64,000 nt of DNA from Microbacterium maritypicum (GCF_041529975.1 NZ_CP168030.1:1178001-1242000), one strand, 5' to 3'. Shown: positions 9,893 through 19,714, counted from the stretch's first letter. The notes: generated by a model not told the origin, from the letters alone. Made by a program: numbers and translations.

Positions 9893-10998
9893 CCCGCGTG
9901 GTGCTGGCGCCCGACAGCTTCAAGGGCACGCTCACGGCGGCCGACGCCGCGGCGGCGCTCGCCGAGGGATGGACCGCGGTCGATCCGGCCGCGGAGTTCG
10001 TGCATCGACCGATGGCAGACGGCGGCGAGGGCACGGTCGCCGCGTTCGAGGCCGCGGTCCCCGGTGCGGTTCGGATGCCCGTGGTCGTCGACGGGCCTGC
10101 CGGCACCCGCATCGACACCTCGTGGCTGCTGCTGCCGCCGAGCAAGGGTGCGCCCGCGGGAACCGCGGTGGTCGACCTCGGCTCGACCTCCGGAATCGAG
10201 CTCCTCGACGAGCTGCGGCCCTGGGATGCCGACACGACGGGCCTCGGCCAGGCCATGGCCTCAGCCCTCGATCACGGTGTCTCGTGTCTCGTGGTCGGCA
10301 TCGGATCGAGCGCCTCGACCGACGGCGGCACCGGGATGCTCACCGCGCTGGGTGCGCGGTTCCTCGACGCGTCCGGCGCCCCCGTGGCCCGCGGTGCCCG
10401 AGGGCTCGCCGAGATCGCCTCGGTCGACCTGACGGCGTTGCGAGCGGCGCCCGAGGTGCGCGTGCTGACCGACGTCACCAACCCGCTCACCGGCCCGCGG
10501 GGTGCCGCCGCGGTCTTCGGGCCGCAGAAGGGGCTGCGTTCGGCAGAAGACATCGCCCTCGCCGACGACGGTCTGCGCCGCCTCGCCGACCTGCTGGGCA
10601 TCGACCCGGCGGGGGAGGGGTACGGCGCGGCGGGAGGCACCGGTGCCGCGCTCGTCGTGTGGGGCGGTGTGCTCGCACCCGGCGCCGCCGAGGTGGCCGA
10701 GCTCATCGGCCTCGCCGACGCGATCGCCGACGCCGACTTCGTCATCACGGGCGAAGGCTCCTACGACGGACAGTCCGGCGACGGCAAGGTGCCCTCGTTC
10801 CTCGCCGGCCTCGCCGCCGTCGCGGACACCCGCGCGCTGCTCGCCGCCGGGCGCATCACCGCGGATGCGGACACCGCGCTGTTCGCGGCATCCGTTTCTC
10901 TCACCGATCTCGCCGGCTCCTCCGAGGCCGCTCTCGCCGACCCCGCGCGCTGGCTGCGCGAGGCCGGCGCCGTGCTGGCTCGCCCCGCCGCCTCCTGA
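9889..10998 (+). CDS. Glycerate kinase
   Basis: ATP-dependent phosphorylation of D-glycerate to (usually) 2-phosphoglycerate, feeding lower glycolysis. The 369-residue protein shows the glycerate kinase type-1 pattern: N-terminal VVLAPDSFKGTLTAADAAAALAEG, MADGGEGTVAAF near residue 44, GIGSSASTDGGTGML near 137-151, TDVTNPLTGPRGAAAVFGPQKG, and FVITGEGSYDGQSGDGK. The ATG overlaps the LacI stop. As the last gene of the operon it suggests that the unknown sugar is broken down to glycerate. The alternative is a general glyoxylate/glycerate role. Confidence 0.9.
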   Translation: MTRVVLAPDSFKGTLTAADAAAALAEGWTAVDPAAEFVHRPMADGGEGTVAAFEAAVPGAVRMPVVVDGPAGTRIDTSWLLLPPSKGAPAGTAVVDLGSTSGIELLDELRPWDADTTGLGQAMASALDHGVSCLVVGIGSSASTDGGTGMLTALGARFLDASGAPVARGARGLAEIASVDLTALRAAPEVRVLTDVTNPLTGPRGAAAVFGPQKGLRSAEDIALADDGLRRLADLLGIDPAGEGYGAAGGTGAALVVWGGVLAPGAAEVAELIGLADAIADADFVITGEGSYDGQSGDGKVPSFLAGLAAVADTRALLAAGRITADADTALFAASVSLTDLAGSSEAALADPARWLREAGAVLARPAAS

Positions 10999-11133
10999 GG
11001 TGCTTCTCGGCGTTTCCCCGTCGAAAACCAACCATCCGACGTAGGGTTCGCCCTCTGCTACGATCAGCGCAGAATACCGGTTGTTCGATCGAATGGACTG
11101 AGCCGGCTTCGCTCGATCTAGTGGAGATTGTCC

Positions 11134-14100
11134 GTGAGTCCTGTCCGTTCGCGCCGTCGCGCTGCGCTGTCCGAATCGCACCGGGGGCTCCGGTCCCGCA
11201 TGCTCCGCACCGGCGGGGTCCTGCTCACTGCACTCGCGCTGATCGCCTCCTCCGCAGTGCCCGCCGTCGCCGGCGAGATCGCACCCGCGACCCCGACGAT
11301 CGTCACCGCAGCAGCATCGGACCTGGTCAGCGACGACCCCGCGGTGGTCTCGGCGGCCCACGGAGCGCAGATCAGCACCGAGCTCGGTGACGTCTCGTCG
11401 CGCGACGCATCGTCCGACGATGCCTCCACCGATGATGCCTCCGACGCCGAGCCGCCGACCCCGGATGCCCCGGCAGCTCAGTCGCGCATCGTCGATGCGG
11501 CAGCGACCGAGGCGGGCCCGCCGGAATCGAGCTACGGCGAGGTGGTGAGGGTCACCGTCTCCGGACGCTTCGTGACCCCCGCAGGCGCGGCGGCTATGGG
11601 CGTGAACCTTCGGGCAGAGGCCATCTACGGCGATGGTCCCGGCCTGCTGGCTCAGATCACCACCGGTGCGAACGGGACGTTCACGATGAACGTGGAGACG
11701 GCGCGTCCCTTCTACCTCCTGGTGACCCCGGGCGCGGGCTACGTCCCTGGGACGATCGGCACCGACCGCAAGATCCTTCCGGGCAACTGGTCGGAGGGTC
11801 AGTGGGTCCTGGAGCCCGTCGCGGCCGTCTCGACGCTGGGCGACGTCGCGCTCGTCGCCGGACAGCAGGTGTCGGGAACCGTGACGGTCACCGGTCCGCT
11901 GTCGCCCACCGAAGCTCGGCTCCAGTTGTCATCGGACGGTGCGCAGTTCGAGCAGCCGCTGTCGATCCAGACGGGCTCGACGCCCTGGTCGATGACCGTG
12001 CCCAAGGGTACGTATCGCGCCTCGGTGAGCGCCTACGGGCCGGGCATCCAGGGCTACCACGGAGGCACCTCGTACGAGACCGCGAAGCTGATCGTCGTGA
12101 ACGGCGCGGTGCCGAACATCGGGATCGGTGTGACCGTGAACTCCCGGACGATCTCGGGCACGGTCCGCGACCTGAAGGGGAACCCGGTCGAGGGTGCCGG
12201 TGTCATGCTGAACCCGCGCCCGTGGGTGCCGGGGAGCCTCTCCCGGTCCGCCTCCACCGCGGCGAACGGCACATACACCCTCATCAACATCGTGCCAGGT
12301 ACCTACGATCTGAGCTTCTACGGCTCCGGACCGGTCACGTACTGGCCCGGGGTCAGCAATTGGGCGGATGCCGGGACCATCACCGTCACGAGCGCGTCCG
12401 CCTCGCTCACCGGCCACAACGCCACGGTGACGGCCGGGGTGCGCATCACCGGGCGCTCCACCAATCCGGACGGGACTGCTCGACAGGGCGACTCGATCTC
12501 GTTCACCCGGGCGGGCAGCGACGACGTCGCGTCCACCGTGACCGGCGCCGACGGCTCGTACTCGTCCTACAACCTGCCGGCCGGCGACTACACCGTCGGT
12601 CTGAGCCACGCCGGCTCCGCAGGGGCGCCGCAGCAGTGGTACGACGGCAAGAGGAGCGCCGCCGAGGCCAATACCGTGCGCGCGACGACGGACGGCGCGG
12701 TCTACGGCGGCATCGACTTCGTCGCCGTGAAGGGCGGCTCGATCACCGGTACCGTGTCCTTCGCGAACGGCGTCGCGGTGAACGGCGCCACGGTCTCGGT
12801 CTACGCCGCGCATGACACCTACCAGCCCGTCGCCACCGCGACCACGGATGCGCAGGGCCGATACGCGGTCAAGGGTCTCAACCGCGAGAACTACGTCGTC
12901 AAGGTCACCTCGGGCTCCAGCGGCGTCGCCGACGTCTGGTTCGGGGCCAGTGCCGACGATCCGGCCGCCGTCGTGATCGAGCTCGGTCTCGATGCGACGT
13001 TCCGCGCCGATGTCACCGCCGTCCTCGGCGGCACGATCAGCGGAAGCCTCACACCGAGCGTCGCAGGTGAGACGTACTGGGTCACGCTGACCAGGCAGGA
13101 CGGCTCCGCGCAGCGCTCGATCGCGGTGCCGACCACCGACGGCTCCGCCGTTGCATGGGAGGTCTCCGGCCTGACGGGCACGTGGATCGCTTCGGTCGAC
13201 GATGTCTACTGGAACGGCGCCGGCTCGCCCGATGGGTTCACGCCGATCACCGTCGCCCCCGGTCAGGTCTTCGGCGGCGTCGACATCGATCTGCGCAAGG
13301 ACCTGAACGTCACCGGAACGCTGAGGACCACAGACGGATCGGAGATCGCGCGCGTCGACGTGACGATCGAGCGCCAGGACGGCGAGTGGTGGAACTACGT
13401 CGACTCCTCGTATGTGACCGGCACGAAGTTCGGGTTCTCCGTGGAACCGGGCGTGTATCGGGTGCGCACCTCGGGATACTCCCCGAACGGCGACGCGCTG
13501 CGTGAGACGACGACGCCTCTCACCGTCGTCGCCGGGACGCAGACGGTGCTCGACATCACGACCCAGCGGGGCTGGACGATCAGCGGACGCCTGACCGACG
13601 CCGCGACGGGTGAGCCGGTGTCCGGGGCATCCGTCCGGGCGCACTCGCTCGTCACCTACTCGTCCGCCTACGGCACGACCCAATCCGATGGAAGCTACCG
13701 AGTCGTGGTCGGGGCCCCCGGGGCCTGGGATGTCGTCGCGGCGGAGGGCTCCACCACCTACTCGGCTGCGACACGGCGCGTCACCCTCGCCGGCACGGAT
13801 CTCACGGACATCACCTTCGCGCTCGCCAAGGGTCAGCGGGTGAGCGGCCGGGCGACCGGCGAGAACACGACGAATCCGCTGCCCGGCATCCAGGTCGATG
13901 TCTGGAACGCCGCGGGGGAGATCGTCGCCTCGGCGACCACCTCCGGCGATGGCACCTATCGCACTCCCGCCCTGGCCGACGGCACCTACACCGTGCGCTT
14001 CGTGAACTGGAACGGACTGTACGTCGAGGAGTGGTGGAAGGATGCCACGACCTCGGCAACCGCGACGAAGATCAGCGTCGCGGGCAAGCCGGTCACGGCC

Positions 14101-16848
14101 GTCGACGCCTCCATGCGTCTCGGCGGCGTCATCATCGGGTCGGTGCTCGACGCCGACGGCGATCCGCTCGCGGGGGCGACGGTCGGTCTCGCGACGCTCC
14201 CGGATACGGGGATCGGGGCGTTCATCGCACCCCTGACGCAGATGTTCGGTGCCACGCCCGGGGGAACGATCCTCGACGTCGAGACCACCACCGATGCGGA
14301 CGGGACCTACACGCTGCCACCGGTGGAGGCGGGATCGTACGGGTTGTACGTCTACTCGCCGACGACGGGCACGACGTGGTTCGACGGCAAGAAGACGTTG
14401 AGCGAGGCGGATGCCGTCGAGGTCTCCGCCGGAGGGACCGTGAGCGTCCCGCTGCAGCTGCGTGCGCTCGCCTCGGGGGAGGAGCCGCGCACGCCGGAGC
14501 AGTCCATCAGCGACGAGTTCACGATTCAGCGACAGCCCGCCGACGTCACCGTGACCGACGGTGAGACTGCGACCTTCCGCGCCGCCGCGTCGGGTGCGAC
14601 GGCACCGACGATCCGGTGGGAGAAGCGCAAGTCGGGTGCCTCGGCATTCACGACGATCGCGGGCGCGACCGACTCGACGCTCGCGCTGACCGGAACGCTG
14701 GCCGACTCCGGCACAGCGTTCCGCGCCGTCTTCACCTCGGATGGAGCGACGAAGACCACCGACATCGCGACGCTGACGGTCATGGCCAGGCCCGCGGTGC
14801 CGAAAGCGCCGACGGTGCCGGTCGTGTCGAAGCTGCAGGACGCGGCCGCACAGCTCGACTGGACCGCGCCCGCCTCGGGAGGATCTCCGATCACCGGGTA
14901 CTCGGTGCGGATCTACACCGGGGGAGCGCTCGTCCGAGAGATCGCCGTCACCGGTGAGTCCTTCTCGCTCACCGGGCTCACCGCGCAGACGACCTATGCG
15001 GCGTCTGTGACCGCGGTGAACGCGGTCGGCAGCGGTGTGGAATCGCCGCGGGTCTCGTTCACCACGCTCAAGCCCCTGACGGTGCCGACCGCTCCGACCG
15101 CGGTGTCGGCCGTTCCCGGCGACGGGCAGGCCGTGGTGTCGTGGAAGGCACCGACCTCGAACGGCGGGTCTGCGATCACGGGCTACACCGTGACGGCGTC
15201 GCCGGGCGGTGCCAAGGTGACGACGACGGGTGCGACGACCGGAACGGTCACCGGACTCACGAACGGCACCGCGTACAAGTTCCTCGTCACGGCGACGAAC
15301 GCGGTGGGGACGTCCGTGCCGTCGGCCGTCTCGGAGGCAGTCACCCCCGTGGCCGCGCCGAAGGCTCCCGGTGCCCCGACCGCGGTCACGGCGGTGGCCG
15401 GCAACGGACAGGCGACGGTGTCGTGGAAGGCCCCGGCCTCGAACGGCGGGTCTGCGATCACGAGTTACACCGTGACGGCGTCGCCGGGCGGTGCCAAGGT
15501 GACGACGACGAGTGCCACGACCGGGACGGTCACCGGGCTCACGAACGGAACGGCCTACACGTTCACGGTCACGGCGAAGAATGCGATCGGCACGTCGATC
15601 GCGTCTGCCGCCTCTGCGGCCGTGACGCCGACGACCGCCCCGACCGCTCCGGTTGCCCCGACCGCGGTGTCGGCGGTGGCCGGCAACGCTCAGGCGACGG
15701 TGTCGTGGACGGCATCGGCGTCGAACGGCGGGTCCGCGATCACCGGTTACACGGTGACAGCGCAGCCCGGCGGCAAGACAGCCACGACCACGGGTGGCAC
15801 GACGGCCACGGTCACAGGCCTCGCGAACGGGACGGCGTACACGTTCACGGTGAAGGCGACGAACGCGGTCGGCTCCTCCGCGGCCTCCACCGCATCCGCC
15901 GCGGTCACGCCGAAGGCCGCCGTCGCCGCGGTTTCCCGTCAGTCGGGTCCTGGTCGGTATGAGACGGCGGTGGCGGTGTCGGTGGCGTCGTTCCCGACGG
16001 CGGGCGTGCCGGTGGTGTATCTCGCGAACGGGCGGGACTTCCCGGATGCGTTGGCGGGTGCGGCGGCGGCGGGGCACTTCGGTGGTCCGGTGCTGCTGAC
16101 GGAGCCGGGGGCGTTGCCGCCGGTGGTGGCTCAGGAGTTGGCGCGTCTGAAGCCGCAGAAGATCGTGATCCTCGGTGGCACGGGTGTGGTGTCCGAGGCG
16201 GTCAAGAAGCAGGCGGGTGCGTACACGACGGGCGGTGTGACTCGTCAGTCGGGGCCGGGTCGGTATGAGACGGCGGTGGCGGTGTCGGTGGCGTCGTTCC
16301 CGACGGCGGGCGTACCGGTGGTGTATCTCGCGAACGGGCGAGGCTTCCCGGATGCGTTGGCGGGTGCGGCGGCGGCGGGGCACTTCGGTGGTCCGGTGCT
16401 GCTGACGGAGCCGGGCGCGTTGCCGCCGGTGGTCGCGGCGGAGCTGGCGCGTCTAAAGCCGCAGAAGATCGTGATCCTCGGTGGCACCGGTGTGGTGACC
16501 GAGGCGGTCAAGAAGCAGGCGGGTGCGTACACGACGGGCGGTGTTTCCCGTCAGTCGGGTCCTGGTCGGTATGAGACGGCGGTAGCGGTCTCGGTGGCGT
16601 CGTTCCCGACAGCTGGCGTGCCGGTGGTGTATCTCGCGAACGGGCGGGACTTCCCGGATGCGTTGGCCGGTGCGGCCGCGGCGGGGCACTTCGGTGGTCC
16701 GGTGCTCCTGACGGAGCCGGGGGCGCTGCCGCCGGTGGTCGCTCAGGAGCTGGCGCGTCTGAAGCCCCAGAAGATCGTCATCCTCGGTGGCACGGGTGTG
16801 GTGACCGAGGCGGTCAAGAAGCAGGCCGAGACCTACGTCAAGCGCTGA
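11134..16848 (+). CDS. Large secreted surface protein: carboxypeptidase-regulatory-like repeats, Ig/FN3 domains, CWB2 repeats
   Basis: The 1904-residue exported protein starts at GTG 11134 behind GTGGAGA. A long n-region precedes a hydrophobic signal core (GGVLLTALALIASSAVPAVAG, cleavage near residue 46), then an Asp/Ser/Ala-rich spacer. Residues about 130-1115 hold roughly ten repeats of the carboxypeptidase-regulatory/CNA-B-like beta fold (recurring ISGTV, ADGTYT, L.AGTYTV). An Ig-like segment lies at about 1130-1215. Four fibronectin type III domains follow at about 1222-1595 (SNGGSAITGYTVTASPGG). The end holds three CWB2 cell-wall-binding repeats from residue 1602. The architecture suggests a cell-wall-attached adhesin or scaffold. 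It stands alone between operons and no catalytic domain was seen. Confidence 0.85.
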   Translation: MSPVRSRRRAALSESHRGLRSRMLRTGGVLLTALALIASSAVPAVAGEIAPATPTIVTAAASDLVSDDPAVVSAAHGAQISTELGDVSSRDASSDDASTDDASDAEPPTPDAPAAQSRIVDAAATEAGPPESSYGEVVRVTVSGRFVTPAGAAAMGVNLRAEAIYGDGPGLLAQITTGANGTFTMNVETARPFYLLVTPGAGYVPGTIGTDRKILPGNWSEGQWVLEPVAAVSTLGDVALVAGQQVSGTVTVTGPLSPTEARLQLSSDGAQFEQPLSIQTGSTPWSMTVPKGTYRASVSAYGPGIQGYHGGTSYETAKLIVVNGAVPNIGIGVTVNSRTISGTVRDLKGNPVEGAGVMLNPRPWVPGSLSRSASTAANGTYTLINIVPGTYDLSFYGSGPVTYWPGVSNWADAGTITVTSASASLTGHNATVTAGVRITGRSTNPDGTARQGDSISFTRAGSDDVASTVTGADGSYSSYNLPAGDYTVGLSHAGSAGAPQQWYDGKRSAAEANTVRATTDGAVYGGIDFVAVKGGSITGTVSFANGVAVNGATVSVYAAHDTYQPVATATTDAQGRYAVKGLNRENYVVKVTSGSSGVADVWFGASADDPAAVVIELGLDATFRADVTAVLGGTISGSLTPSVAGETYWVTLTRQDGSAQRSIAVPTTDGSAVAWEVSGLTGTWIASVDDVYWNGAGSPDGFTPITVAPGQVFGGVDIDLRKDLNVTGTLRTTDGSEIARVDVTIERQDGEWWNYVDSSYVTGTKFGFSVEPGVYRVRTSGYSPNGDALRETTTPLTVVAGTQTVLDITTQRGWTISGRLTDAATGEPVSGASVRAHSLVTYSSAYGTTQSDGSYRVVVGAPGAWDVVAAEGSTTYSAATRRVTLAGTDLTDITFALAKGQRVSGRATGENTTNPLPGIQVDVWNAAGEIVASATTSGDGTYRTPALADGTYTVRFVNWNGLYVEEWWKDATTSATATKISVAGKPVTAVDASMRLGGVIIGSVLDADGDPLAGATVGLATLPDTGIGAFIAPLTQMFGATPGGTILDVETTTDADGTYTLPPVEAGSYGLYVYSPTTGTTWFDGKKTLSEADAVEVSAGGTVSVPLQLRALASGEEPRTPEQSISDEFTIQRQPADVTVTDGETATFRAAASGATAPTIRWEKRKSGASAFTTIAGATDSTLALTGTLADSGTAFRAVFTSDGATKTTDIATLTVMARPAVPKAPTVPVVSKLQDAAAQLDWTAPASGGSPITGYSVRIYTGGALVREIAVTGESFSLTGLTAQTTYAASVTAVNAVGSGVESPRVSFTTLKPLTVPTAPTAVSAVPGDGQAVVSWKAPTSNGGSAITGYTVTASPGGAKVTTTGATTGTVTGLTNGTAYKFLVTATNAVGTSVPSAVSEAVTPVAAPKAPGAPTAVTAVAGNGQATVSWKAPASNGGSAITSYTVTASPGGAKVTTTSATTGTVTGLTNGTAYTFTVTAKNAIGTSIASAASAAVTPTTAPTAPVAPTAVSAVAGNAQATVSWTASASNGGSAITGYTVTAQPGGKTATTTGGTTATVTGLANGTAYTFTVKATNAVGSSAASTASAAVTPKAAVAAVSRQSGPGRYETAVAVSVASFPTAGVPVVYLANGRDFPDALAGAAAAGHFGGPVLLTEPGALPPVVAQELARLKPQKIVILGGTGVVSEAVKKQAGAYTTGGVTRQSGPGRYETAVAVSVASFPTAGVPVVYLANGRGFPDALAGAAAAGHFGGPVLLTEPGALPPVVAAELARLKPQKIVILGGTGVVTEAVKKQAGAYTTGGVSRQSGPGRYETAVAVSVASFPTAGVPVVYLANGRDFPDALAGAAAAGHFGGPVLLTEPGALPPVVAQELARLKPQKIVILGGTGVVTEAVKKQAETYVKR
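15937..16848 (+). repeat. Three near-identical 306-bp repeats encoding CWB2 domains
   Basis: Units start at 15937, 16243 and 16549, each 102 codons (the last ends at the stop). Each begins RQSGPGRYETAVAVS and contains DFPDALAGAAAAGHFGG and KIVILGGTGVV, the signature of cell wall binding repeat 2. Three CWB2 copies are the usual number for wall anchoring to secondary polymers. The copies are nearly identical even at silent positions, so they were duplicated recently or are kept alike by gene conversion. Confidence 0.9.
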
Positions 16849-16857
16849 CGACAGAAT

Positions 16858-17952
16858 TCACGGGATTCGGAGTTCGTTGATCGGTTCTCGACGGCTCGCC
16901 AGAATCGCCGGAGCGATGGCAGCGACGAGAGCCGTGTTCACAGCGACCACCGCCAGCGCTCCGGTGAAGGTCGCCCCTGGCCAGGGGTCGCCACTCGCGG
17001 CGAGCGCGACGAGCGAGATGCCGATTCCGATCCCGGTGCCGATGACGCAGAGCACCGCGGTTTGCATCAGGAGGAGGGTGATGATGAGCGCGCGACTCGC
17101 CCCGAGCGCCCTCCTCCGGCCGAAATCCTTTCGCCTCATCAGCACCAGGCCGTACTGCAGAACAGCGACCAGAAGGGCGGTCAGAGTGAGGAGAGCGATC
17201 ACGAGGCCTCGGGAGAATCCGCGGAGTTGCGCGTCGATTAGTCCTCGCAGATCGGCCAGCGCCTCACTCGTCTGTACCTTCGTCTTCGAGGCGTCTTCGA
17301 CGCCGAGCAGAGATACGACTGTCTCACTGATCGGGCCGACGAGTTCGGGTGACGTGGCGATGACGATAAGGACAGCGATTCGCTCGTCGCCATCGACGGG
17401 GTGTGGGACCAGCGCCAGAGGCTCGAATCTCCGAAGAAATTCTGGAACCTCAAGTCGCCCGCCTATGCCGAAGGCGCCGCCCGAGTCGACGATTGAGACT
17501 CCACCGACGAAGTCTGGAGTGCCGAGCTGCTCCGCTGCCTGATCCGACTCCCAAACCAGGGCGCCTGGTAACGGGGACTCATGGGGTATTCCTAGTCGCT
17601 CGAGGTCGGCGCCGTAGGCGAGGCGAACGGGAACGTGCGCCCCGCCTGGCACGCGCGAATTGGTGGCATCCACCGCAGCCGACAAGCCCGCGGCCCACTC
17701 GATCCCTTCGATCCCGTCGATCCGGTCGAGAACGTCGGCGGTGAGGCCGGAATCGGGATCGGCGCGGATCGTTATCGAGCGCGTGCCTGCGGAGTCGATG
17801 GAGTTGAGAACGTTCTGCTCGGCTCCGACGGTGCGCCCGGTGGTGAGCATGACGACGACGATCATGCCCACGACCATCAGGACCGTGATGAGGGAAGCCA
17901 CCGGTTGGGAGCGGATCGCCGCTCGCGATTCGCGGAGAACAGGACCGATCAC
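16858..17952 (-). CDS. ABC transporter permease, FtsX/MacB type
   Basis: The 364-residue membrane protein has one N-terminal helix (PVASLITVLMVVGMIVVVMLTTG, about 20-42), a large extracytoplasmic domain (about 45-240) and three C-terminal helices (GLVIALLTLTALLVAVLQYGLVL; ALIITLLLMQTAVLCVIGTGIGIGI; TGALAVVAVNTALVAAIAPAIL). RRRALGASR, the FtsX-family cytoplasmic loop, lies between the first two of these. The GTG start overlaps the ATPase stop (GTGA). With the ATPase and the periplasmic-type partner upstream, it forms a MacAB-like tripartite system. Such permeases act mechanically on envelope peptides or lipoproteins rather than as bulk importers. Last gene of the operon. Confidence 0.8.
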   Translation of the reverse strand: MIGPVLRESRAAIRSQPVASLITVLMVVGMIVVVMLTTGRTVGAEQNVLNSIDSAGTRSITIRADPDSGLTADVLDRIDGIEGIEWAAGLSAAVDATNSRVPGGAHVPVRLAYGADLERLGIPHESPLPGALVWESDQAAEQLGTPDFVGGVSIVDSGGAFGIGGRLEVPEFLRRFEPLALVPHPVDGDERIAVLIVIATSPELVGPISETVVSLLGVEDASKTKVQTSEALADLRGLIDAQLRGFSRGLVIALLTLTALLVAVLQYGLVLMRRKDFGRRRALGASRALIITLLLMQTAVLCVIGTGIGIGISLVALAASGDPWPGATFTGALAVVAVNTALVAAIAPAILASRREPINELRIP

Positions 17953-18602
17953 AGTGTGATCTCCCGGTCGCACGCGCTCGCGACCTCGGGGGAGTGCGTG
18001 ACGATGATGACAGCGGCCCCCGCGCGGGCATGATCCTGCAGTGCCTTGACGACGACGCTTGCCGTCGTCGGGTCCAAGTTTCCCGTGGGTTCATCGGCCA
18101 AGAGAATGTCCGGCGCGTTGAGGAGAGCCCGGCAGAGAGCGATGCGCTGTGCCTGACCCCCGGACACTTGCCCGGGTTTGCGTTGCGCCGGCACATCGAC
18201 ACCGAACCGCGCGAGAAGCTCGTGTCCTCGCGGCTCGAGAGCGTGTCGAGGCAGTCCGCGGTACAGAGCCGTCTCAGTGACGTTGTCCAGCACGGATCGC
18301 GTGGTGTCGAGGGCGGCATCCTGAAAGACGAATCCGAACCTTTCGGCGCGCAGATGCGCGCGCTGCGCATCGCGGAACACACGGCTCGAAGTCCCATCGA
18401 TCAACACTTCCCCGCTGCTCGGCTTCAGCATGAGGCCGAGCAGGTACAGCACCGTTGACTTTCCGCGGCCAGACCGGCCCGTCAGCGCCGTTGTCGAACC
18501 GGCGGGAAATTCTGCCGACCAGCCTTCGATGAGCGGATGATCGGCGTCGTACCGGAAGGTCAGGTCATCGGCGCGCAACCTCATGCCGGTCGCGGAACTC
18601 AT
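17949..18602 (-). CDS. ABC transporter ATP-binding protein (MacB/LolD/bacteriocin-export class)
   Basis: The 217-residue cytoplasmic ATPase shows Walker A GRSGRGKST (about residues 42-50), Q-loop FVFQDAALD, signature VSGGQAQR, Walker B ILLADEPTGNLD and the H-loop VTHSP. The DEPTGNLD form and small size place it with LolD/MacB-like and bacteriocin-associated exporters, which pair with FtsX-type permeases such as the one downstream. It overlaps both neighbours by ATGA/GTGA, so all three transporter parts are probably made in fixed ratio. Substrate inferred, not shown. Confidence 0.85.
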   Translation of the reverse strand: MSSATGMRLRADDLTFRYDADHPLIEGWSAEFPAGSTTALTGRSGRGKSTVLYLLGLMLKPSSGEVLIDGTSSRVFRDAQRAHLRAERFGFVFQDAALDTTRSVLDNVTETALYRGLPRHALEPRGHELLARFGVDVPAQRKPGQVSGGQAQRIALCRALLNAPDILLADEPTGNLDPTTASVVVKALQDHARAGAAVIIVTHSPEVASACDREITL

Positions 18603-19714
18603 TTCGTCGCACTCCCGGGGATCTGTACACGCAACCCCTGCCGCGCCCCGGTGATCGCCGACATCCCTTTCGCAGACGCAACGACCTTCACCGCGACCTC
18701 ACTCCCGTCCTCATCGACAACAGCTGTCGATCCGTCTGCGACGGTCACCAGCGCCGCAGAGGGCACGACAAGTCCTTCGACTTCTGCGACGACGATGATC
18801 CGTGAACGGAGGGCGGTCTTGCCCGTAGGCGGTATCTCGCTGCACGCGGTTGCGCAGATGAACTCTCCGTCCGGTGCGCTCAGACGGATATCAATGGCGC
18901 CTTCGTCACCGCGCAGTTGTTCTTCGGCGGTCGCCTCCCATGTCTCTCCGCGCGGAGAGGTGATCTCGACTTTCGTTCCGGTGGGCATCATCGCCGCCTG
19001 AGCCTCGGTGACGGGGATCTGGAATGTCGGAGCGGGCGAGAGTCCGCGTACGACACTCTCGCCCCCGGTGAGCGTTGCCCCGCGATTGATCACGGCGGTG
19101 TCGAGCGTCACGCGCGCGGGTAGCGACGGCACAAAGATGACGTCACCGACGTCGACCATCCCCGACGGTTGTGCGCCAAGCGTCCTCTGCCAGCGGCTGA
19201 CGGCGCCCTTGGTTCCCTCGCCGAACACCCCGTCGATGCTGCCGCCGTACTGGCCGCTGTCGCGAAGCATCTCCTGCAATTGGCGAACGTCCGCGCCCGC
19301 GCTGTCGAGACCGAGGGATCGGAACATCGGAACGGCGCCCTGAGCGACGACGACCGGACGCAGATCGACGGTGTAGAGCACCGTGCCGGAGGTGACCGCG
19401 GTGCCTGCTTCGACGGCGATATCCGTGACGATACCCGCGGCACGGTTGGTGCCGATGGGCTGCTGCGCCCACTCAGTCATCGTGTTGAGGCTCACCGCGT
19501 ACCCGACACTGCCGTGTTCCACCGCGACGAAGGAGTGTCCCGCCGAGGACAGAGGATCGTCGGCGGGACGGAGGATCGTCACGACGGCCCAAGTACTCGC
19601 GGCACCGATCACCAGCAGGGCGATGGCCGCGAGGATCATCGCACCGCGCAGGCGACCGCGAGGCCGTCCGGCGATGTCCTCGCGGTATGCCGAGTCGACA
19701 GGTGATGAAGACAT
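18599..19714 (-). CDS. Membrane-fusion-like protein with peptidoglycan-binding domain
   Basis: The 371-residue protein has a short cytoplasmic tail, one membrane helix (residues 25-47, AMILAAIALLVIGAASTWAVVTIL) and an exported body. The body has a lipoyl/barrel-sandwich-like start (GIVTDIAVEAGTAVTSGTVLYTVD), interrupted by a PG_binding_1 domain at about 131-180 (GADVRQLQEMLRDSGQYGGSIDG). After this come the beta-barrel-like parts of MacA/HlyD adaptors (PTGTKVEITS, GLVVPSAALVTV). In actinobacteria such proteins link FtsX-type ABC exporters to the cell wall in place of an outer-membrane channel. The ATG immediately follows the lipoprotein gene's TAG and it overlaps the ATPase start. Confidence 0.8.
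   Translation of the reverse strand: MSSSPVDSAYREDIAGRPRGRLRGAMILAAIALLVIGAASTWAVVTILRPADDPLSSAGHSFVAVEHGSVGYAVSLNTMTEWAQQPIGTNRAAGIVTDIAVEAGTAVTSGTVLYTVDLRPVVVAQGAVPMFRSLGLDSAGADVRQLQEMLRDSGQYGGSIDGVFGEGTKGAVSRWQRTLGAQPSGMVDVGDVIFVPSLPARVTLDTAVINRGATLTGGESVVRGLSPAPTFQIPVTEAQAAMMPTGTKVEITSPRGETWEATAEEQLRGDEGAIDIRLSAPDGEFICATACSEIPPTGKTALRSRIIVVAEVEGLVVPSAALVTVADGSTAVVDEDGSEVAVKVVASAKGMSAITGARQGLRVQIPGSATK

Noticed and set aside
11929..16383. A 1484-codon open frame antisense to the surface protein
   Set aside because: It is Arg/His-rich low-complexity translation of the third-position GC bias of the repeat-rich gene, with no start signal or family pattern.
15937..16848. Regularly spaced direct repeats that could suggest a CRISPR-like array
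   Set aside because: Units are 306 bp, coding and in frame for CWB2 domains; no short repeats with unique spacers.
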